From: DATARH01 sp036008175
GTDB taxonomy: Bacteria; Pseudomonadota; Alphaproteobacteria; ATCC43930; CGMCC-115725
Direction: 5' to 3'
DNA: 64,000 nt
NCBI GenBank assembly: GCA_036008175.1
Contig: DASYOB010000114.1
Coordinates: 62,001-126,000 of the forward strand
Below are positions 60,120 to 64,000 of the stretch, piece after piece. The notes beneath the pieces were generated by a model that saw nothing but the letters and a program-made list of their open reading frames with translations, had not been told where the DNA came from and searched no databases. Position numbers and translations under genes: made by a program. The first letter of the stretch is position 1. Every line of letters starts with the position of its first letter.

Positions 60120-61382
60120 TCAGCCGCGCCGGCCGATATCGCGCCGGCAGAACCCCTCCGGCCAATCGATCCTGTCGACCGCCCGATAAGCGCGCTCGCG
60201 CGCCGCGGCGAGATCCTTGCCCAGCGCGGTAACCCCCAGCACCCGCCCGCCATCGGCGAGGAGCCGGTTGCCCTCGCGCTTGGTGCCGGCATGGAAAATC
60301 TTGAGGTCAGGGTCGCTAACCGCGGCATCGACGCCGCGGATCTCGGTACCACGCAGCGGCTCGTCCGGATAGCCTCTCGCCGCCATCACGACGCAGAGTG
60401 CCGCCTCATCGTACCAGCGCAGATCGACTTCCTTGAGGATGCCGTCGCGCGCGGCGAGCAGCGCCGGCAGTAAATCGCTCTTGAGGCGCATCAACAGCGC
60501 CTGGCATTCCGGATCGCCGAAGCGGACGTTGTATTCGAGGAGCTTCGGGCCCGTTTCCGTCAGCATCAGCCCGGCATAGAGCACGCCCTTGAACGGGCGG
60601 CCGTCGCGCGCCATCGCCGCGACCGTCGGCCCGACGATGGTTTCGATGATTTCCGCCTCGATTTCCGGCGTGACGATCGGCGCCGGCGAAAAGGCGCCCA
60701 TGCCGCCGGTATTGGGGCCGGTGTCGCCGTCGCCGACGCGCTTGTGATCCTGCGCGCTCGCAAGCGGCAGCAGGTGGTAGCCGTCGCACAGGGCGAAAAA
60801 GCTCACCTCGACCCCGTCCAGGAACTCCTCGACGACAATCTCGGCGCCGGCCGCGCCAAAGCGGCCCTCGCCCAGAGCGGCATCGACCGCGGCCTGGGCT
60901 TCCGCCACATCGGCGGCGACGATGACCCCTTTCCCGGCGGCGAGCCCGTCAGCCTTGATTACGATCGGAGCGCCCTGCTGCGCGACAAAGGATTTGGCGG
61001 CGGCGGCATCGCGAAAGCGGCGGTAAGCGGCGGTCGGGATGCCCTCCTGCGCGCACAGATCCTTCATAAAGGCTTTGGAGCCTTCGAGCGCGGCGGCGGC
61101 GGCGGTCGGGCCGAAGGCCGCGATGCCCTCTGCTTCGAGCGCATCGACCAGACCGGCGACGAGCGGCGCCTCCGGGCCGACCACGACGAAGCCGATCGCA
61201 TTGCGCCGGCAGAAATCGACGAGGCCGGCGGTATCGGATGCCGCGATCGGCACGCATTCCGCCTCCTCGGCGATCCCGGCATTGCCGGGAGCGGCGTAGA
61301 CCTTGTCGGCGAGCGGCGAGGCAGCGATCGCCCAGGCAAGCGCGTGCTCGCGTCCGCCCGACCCGATCACCAGGACATTCAT
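60120..61382 (-). CDS. purD: PurD, phosphoribosylamine-glycine ligase
   Basis: ATP-grasp enzyme of purine synthesis joining phosphoribosylamine and glycine; 420 residues, normal length. N-terminal MNVLVIGSGGREHALAWAIA, then VGPEAPLVAGLVDALEAEGI, the ATP-grasp region PIVIKADGLAAGKGVIVA, DHKRVGDGDTGPNTGGMGAF and EYNVRFGDPECQALLMRLKS. The ATG at 61382 overlaps the stop of the upstream ion-channel gene as ATGA; longer frame upstream is inside that gene. Confidence 0.97.
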   Translation of the reverse strand: MNVLVIGSGGREHALAWAIAASPLADKVYAAPGNAGIAEEAECVPIAASDTAGLVDFCRRNAIGFVVVGPEAPLVAGLVDALEAEGIAAFGPTAAAAALEGSKAFMKDLCAQEGIPTAAYRRFRDAAAAKSFVAQQGAPIVIKADGLAAGKGVIVAADVAEAQAAVDAALGEGRFGAAGAEIVVEEFLDGVEVSFFALCDGYHLLPLASAQDHKRVGDGDTGPNTGGMGAFSPAPIVTPEIEAEIIETIVGPTVAAMARDGRPFKGVLYAGLMLTETGPKLLEYNVRFGDPECQALLMRLKSDLLPALLAARDGILKEVDLRWYDEAALCVVMAARGYPDEPLRGTEIRGVDAAVSDPDLKIFHAGTKREGNRLLADGGRVLGVTALGKDLAAARERAYRAVDRIDWPEGFCRRDIGRRG

Positions 61383-62146
61383 TCCGAAGTACCCGCTCCC
61401 CGTCGCCGCGCGTCGAGATGCTGCGTCACCAGCGCCGCAATCAGCGTCGCCGGATAGAGTTGTCCGATGACCGCCTCGACATTGGCGAGGCTGCGCAGGA
61501 GCGGATGGATCGGCACGATATCGCCAAATCCGGTCGAGGTCAGCGTGACAAAGCTGAAATAGATCATCGCCGCAACGGCCTGCGCGTCTCCCGCGTCGGC
61601 GGGCATTCCCGTGAAGCCAACCGGCATGACCTCCCAGAGAAGACGATAGAACATCCCGAACGCCAGCGCCGTGTTCAAATACAGCACGATCGCGCCGAGC
61701 AATCGGTGCACCGTCACCAGACCCGGAGCAAGAACCGCCATGGCGATAACAACGCAGCAGATCGACACTCCGAGCAGACCCGCCGCATGCAGCCAAACAG
61801 CAATCTGCACCCCGTTCACACCGTACGTCGTCGCGCTGGCCAACACACAGCCGGCGCCCAGCGCGGCCAAGCAGCCAGCCGCCCGACCACGAGAGATCGC
61901 GATCAGCAGCAGCGCGTAGCACAGCACCAGCAAATCGATCGTGAAGGCCGCTGCCTCGTAGTCGAGCGCGGCGAGCGGCGCCGCTATAAACAGTGCTGCG
62001 CATTCGAGAATTAGCATCGCTGTCAGCGCGATATCCCGGACCGTCTCGCGCCTCGCCAGAGCGATCAACCGGGTAACGGCAGTAGGATGCCCGGAGCTGG
62101 GGTGCTCGCTGTCAGCCGCCAATCGAAACCGACCGCTCGCCCGCAT
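61379..62146 (-). CDS. Two-pore-helix ion channel family protein with N-terminal membrane domain
   Basis: Membrane protein of 255 residues with about six hydrophobic helices (TALTAMLILECAALFIAAPLA-like, LLVLCYALLLIAISRG, CVVIAMAVLAPGL, LLGAIVLYLNTALAFGMFY) and a pore loop TLTSTGFGDIVP resembling the K+ channel filter, followed by a last helix (QLYPATLIAALVTQHL). The start at 62146 has GGGGAGC eight bases upstream and avoids running into divergent xseA. It is translationally coupled to purD (ATGA). Confidence 0.8.
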   Translation of the reverse strand: MRASGRFRLAADSEHPSSGHPTAVTRLIALARRETVRDIALTAMLILECAALFIAAPLAALDYEAAAFTIDLLVLCYALLLIAISRGRAAGCLAALGAGCVLASATTYGVNGVQIAVWLHAAGLLGVSICCVVIAMAVLAPGLVTVHRLLGAIVLYLNTALAFGMFYRLLWEVMPVGFTGMPADAGDAQAVAAMIYFSFVTLTSTGFGDIVPIHPLLRSLANVEAVIGQLYPATLIAALVTQHLDARRRGAGTSE

Positions 62147-62181
62147 TCGCTCTTGCTCCCCGGCTCCGGTAATATGGGGCG

Positions 62182-63618
62182 ATGAACGATTTGCCGCTCG
62201 CCCAACCGCTCGCCTCGAACCTGCCGGAGTATACCGTCTCCGAGCTGTCGCTGGCATTGAAGCGCTCGATCGAGGAGGGCTTTTCGCATGTCCGGGTGCG
62301 CGGCGAAATCTCCGGCTTCAAGCGTGTCGGCTCGGGACATTGCTATTTCGCCCTGAAGGATGCCGAGGCGGTGCTCGACGCGGTGTGCTGGCGGCAGACC
62401 GCGATCCGTATCCCGCTGAAGCCCGAGGACGGCATGGAGGTCGTGTGCACCGGCCGCCTGACGACGTATCCGGGCCGCTCCAAATACCAGCTCGTCATCG
62501 ACTCGATCGAGCTGGCCGGCATCGGCGCCTTGTTGCGGATTCTCGAGGAGCGGCGCCAGCGGCTTGCCGCCGAGGGCCTCTTCGACGCCGAGCGCAAGAA
62601 GAAACTGCCGTTTCTGCCGGAGGTGATCGGCATCGTCACCTCGCCGACCGGCGCCGTCATTCGCGACATCCTGCATCGCCTCGCCGACCGTTTTCCGCGC
62701 CGGGTGCTGGTCTGGCCGGTGGCCGTGCAGGGCGAGAACGCGGCGATGCAGGTAGCCGCGGCGATCGCCGGCTTCAACCGCCTGCCCGCCAAAGGTCCAG
62801 TGCCGCGCCCCGACCTGCTGATCGTCGCGCGCGGCGGCGGTAGCCTCGAAGATCTGATGGCGTTCAACGAGGAGGTCGTGGTCCGTGCCGCGGCGGCATC
62901 GGCGATCCCGTTGATCTCGGCGGTCGGGCACGAGACCGACACGACCCTGATCGACCATGCTAGCGACCGGCGCGCGCCGACCCCGACCGCGGCGGCGGAA
63001 ATGGCCGTGCCGGTGCGGCTCGACCTTGTCGCGGAGGTCGGCGGCAAAGGCTCGCGGCTCGCCGGCGGCCTCGCCCGACTGTTCTCGGAGCGGCGGTTGC
63101 ATCTGGCCGGGCTCGCCCGCGGCCTGCCCGATCCGCAGGATCTGCTCGGCGCCGCGGCGCAACGGCTCGACGACCGCAGCGAGCGGCTGCGTCTGGCGAT
63201 TGCCGGTCGCTTCGCCGCGGCCCGGCAGCGCTTCGATCTTGCCGCGGCGGGGCTGCGCCCGGCCGCGCTCGCTGCCGATATCGGCCGCGCCCGCACCCGG
63301 CTCGCCGATGTCGAGCCCCGGCTCGGCGCGGCGATGGCCCGCGCGCTCGGCGCGCAGCGCGACGCGCTCGACAATTTCGCCGGCCGCCTCGCCACCCATT
63401 CCGAGCGGCACGAAAGCCTGCTGGCGCGCGGCTATGTGGTGGTACGCGACGCCTCGGAGCGCGTTGTTACCGATGCGGTCAAGGTCAGACCCAACACCGC
63501 GCTGGAGCTTGAGTTTTATGACGGCAAGGTTGGCGTGATCGCGGGCGGCTCGCGCCGGCCGGTGCGGCGATCAAAGCCGCTCGAGGGGCAGACCAGCCTG
63601 TTTGACGGAGAATGGTGA
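62182..63618 (+). CDS. xseA: XseA, exodeoxyribonuclease VII large subunit
   Basis: Large subunit of 478 residues. N-terminal OB fold (YTVSELSLALKRSIEEGFSH, VRVRGEISGFKRVGSGHCYF, ALKDAEAVLDAVCWR) binds DNA; the catalytic domain has LPEVIGIVTSPTGAVIRDIL, RRFPRRV-like DRFPRRVLVWPVAVQGE, ARGGGSLEDLMAFNEE and SAVGHETDTTLIDHASDRRAPTPTAAAE-type region. A long helical region follows (about 280-420). The stop overlaps the ATG of rph as ATGA-type TGATG. It is divergent from the channel-purD pair. Confidence 0.96.
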   Translation: MNDLPLAQPLASNLPEYTVSELSLALKRSIEEGFSHVRVRGEISGFKRVGSGHCYFALKDAEAVLDAVCWRQTAIRIPLKPEDGMEVVCTGRLTTYPGRSKYQLVIDSIELAGIGALLRILEERRQRLAAEGLFDAERKKKLPFLPEVIGIVTSPTGAVIRDILHRLADRFPRRVLVWPVAVQGENAAMQVAAAIAGFNRLPAKGPVPRPDLLIVARGGGSLEDLMAFNEEVVVRAAAASAIPLISAVGHETDTTLIDHASDRRAPTPTAAAEMAVPVRLDLVAEVGGKGSRLAGGLARLFSERRLHLAGLARGLPDPQDLLGAAAQRLDDRSERLRLAIAGRFAAARQRFDLAAAGLRPAALAADIGRARTRLADVEPRLGAAMARALGAQRDALDNFAGRLATHSERHESLLARGYVVVRDASERVVTDAVKVRPNTALELEFYDGKVGVIAGGSRRPVRRSKPLEGQTSLFDGEW

Positions 63619-64000
63619 TGCGACCTTCCGGACGCGCCCCCGACGCGCTGCGCCCGGTGACGCTCGAGCCCGGCTTCGCCAAATACGCCGAAGGCTCCTG
63701 CCTCGCCCGCTTCGGCGACACCCATGTGCTGTGCACGGCGTCGGTCGAGGAGCGGGTGCCGCCGTTTCTGCGCAACACCGGGCGCGGCTGGGTCACCGCC
63801 GAATACGGCATGCTGCCGCGCTCCACCCATACCCGCACCGACCGCGAGGCGGCGCGCGGCCGGCAGAGCGGCCGCACGCAGGAGATCCAGCGCCTGATCG
63901 GCCGCAGCCTGCGCGCGGTGACCGACCTCGCCGCGCTCGGCGAACGGCAGATCCGCATCGACTGCGATGTCTTGCAAGCGGATGGGGGGACTCGCACCGC
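63618..64000 (+). CDS. rph: RNase PH (partial, C-terminus off window)
   Basis: 3'-5' phosphorolytic exoribonuclease that trims tRNA. The first 127 residues are present: MRPSGRAPDALRPVTLEPGF, GSCLARFGDTHVLCTASVEE, GWVTAEYGMLPRSTHTRTDR and GRTQEIQRLIGRSLRAV, all standard RNase PH blocks. The family is about 240 residues, so roughly half lies beyond the window. It starts within the xseA stop codon, so the two are translationally coupled. Confidence 0.95.
   Translation, partial: MRPSGRAPDALRPVTLEPGFAKYAEGSCLARFGDTHVLCTASVEERVPPFLRNTGRGWVTAEYGMLPRSTHTRTDREAARGRQSGRTQEIQRLIGRSLRAVTDLAALGERQIRIDCDVLQADGGTRT

Overview
This is a GC-rich (visibly about two-thirds G+C) bacterial chromosome segment, most likely from an alphaproteobacterium. 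The grounds are a SUF operon led by an Rrf2-type regulator, a full hpn hopanoid gene set with the three-enzyme squalene route (HpnC/D/E), a two-subunit formate dehydrogenase of the Methylobacterium FDH1 type, many CoA-transferase and GMC-oxidoreductase catabolic genes typical of soil lineages, and several families of short palindromic intergenic repeats. The order or genus cannot be fixed from the sequence alone. No rRNA, tRNA, CRISPR array, prophage or intact insertion sequence was seen.

Layout. 1-2.7 kb: SUF Fe-S assembly (rrf2-sufB-sufC, minus strand; sufC runs off the left edge). 2.9-5.9 kb: a single-domain response regulator, an OmpR-type two-component pair and a small unknown gene. 6.1-24.5 kb: the hopanoid locus. 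hpnA-hpnC-hpnD-hpnE-shc are joined by 4-bp ATGA overlaps and followed by a cytochrome P450 and a terminator; around them lie hpnG, hpnH, ispH (isoprenoid precursor supply), hpnM and mlaA (lipid transport), hpnI-hpnJ-hpnK (head-group cyclitol-ether branch) and hpnN (RND-type hopanoid transporter). 24.6-25.3 kb: a VapBC-like toxin-antitoxin module divergent from the hpn operon. 25.3-32.8 kb: a minus-strand oxalate/formate block (gntR-frc-fdsGB fusion-small gene-fdsA-DUF3574 lipoprotein). 33-39.3 kb: a LysR-controlled cupin, a tandemly duplicated bicupin, a class V aminotransferase-fold enzyme and an alpha/beta hydrolase with a Cys elbow, then an ArsR-SRPBCC pair. 39.4-39.7 kb: a decayed glutathione S-transferase. 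39.8-49 kb: an orphan form-II CoxL-like molybdenum hydroxylase, an LLM flavoprotein, an MFS transporter and two tandem GMC oxidoreductases. 49-51.6 kb: an LpxH-like phosphatase, an HpnI-like glycosyltransferase and an HMA-domain protein. 51.7-59.6 kb: mixed catabolic genes (MetE-C-like, crotonase, LLM, methyltransferase, CoA-transferase, acyl-CoA dehydrogenase, MaoC, VOC). 59.8-64 kb: small gene, purD, ion channel, xseA and partial rph.

How it fits together. HpnD/C/E make squalene, Shc cyclises it, HpnH adds adenosine, HpnG removes adenine, and HpnI/K/J would build the cyclitol-ether head group; HpnN and the Mla-type proteins would move the lipids to the outer membrane. The P450 sits at the promoter-distal end of the core operon, just before a terminator, and is the best candidate for an undescribed hopanoid-modifying step. 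The frc-fds block would convert oxalate-derived formyl-CoA and formate to CO2 with NADH formation under GntR control, although the oxalyl-CoA decarboxylase is not in the window.
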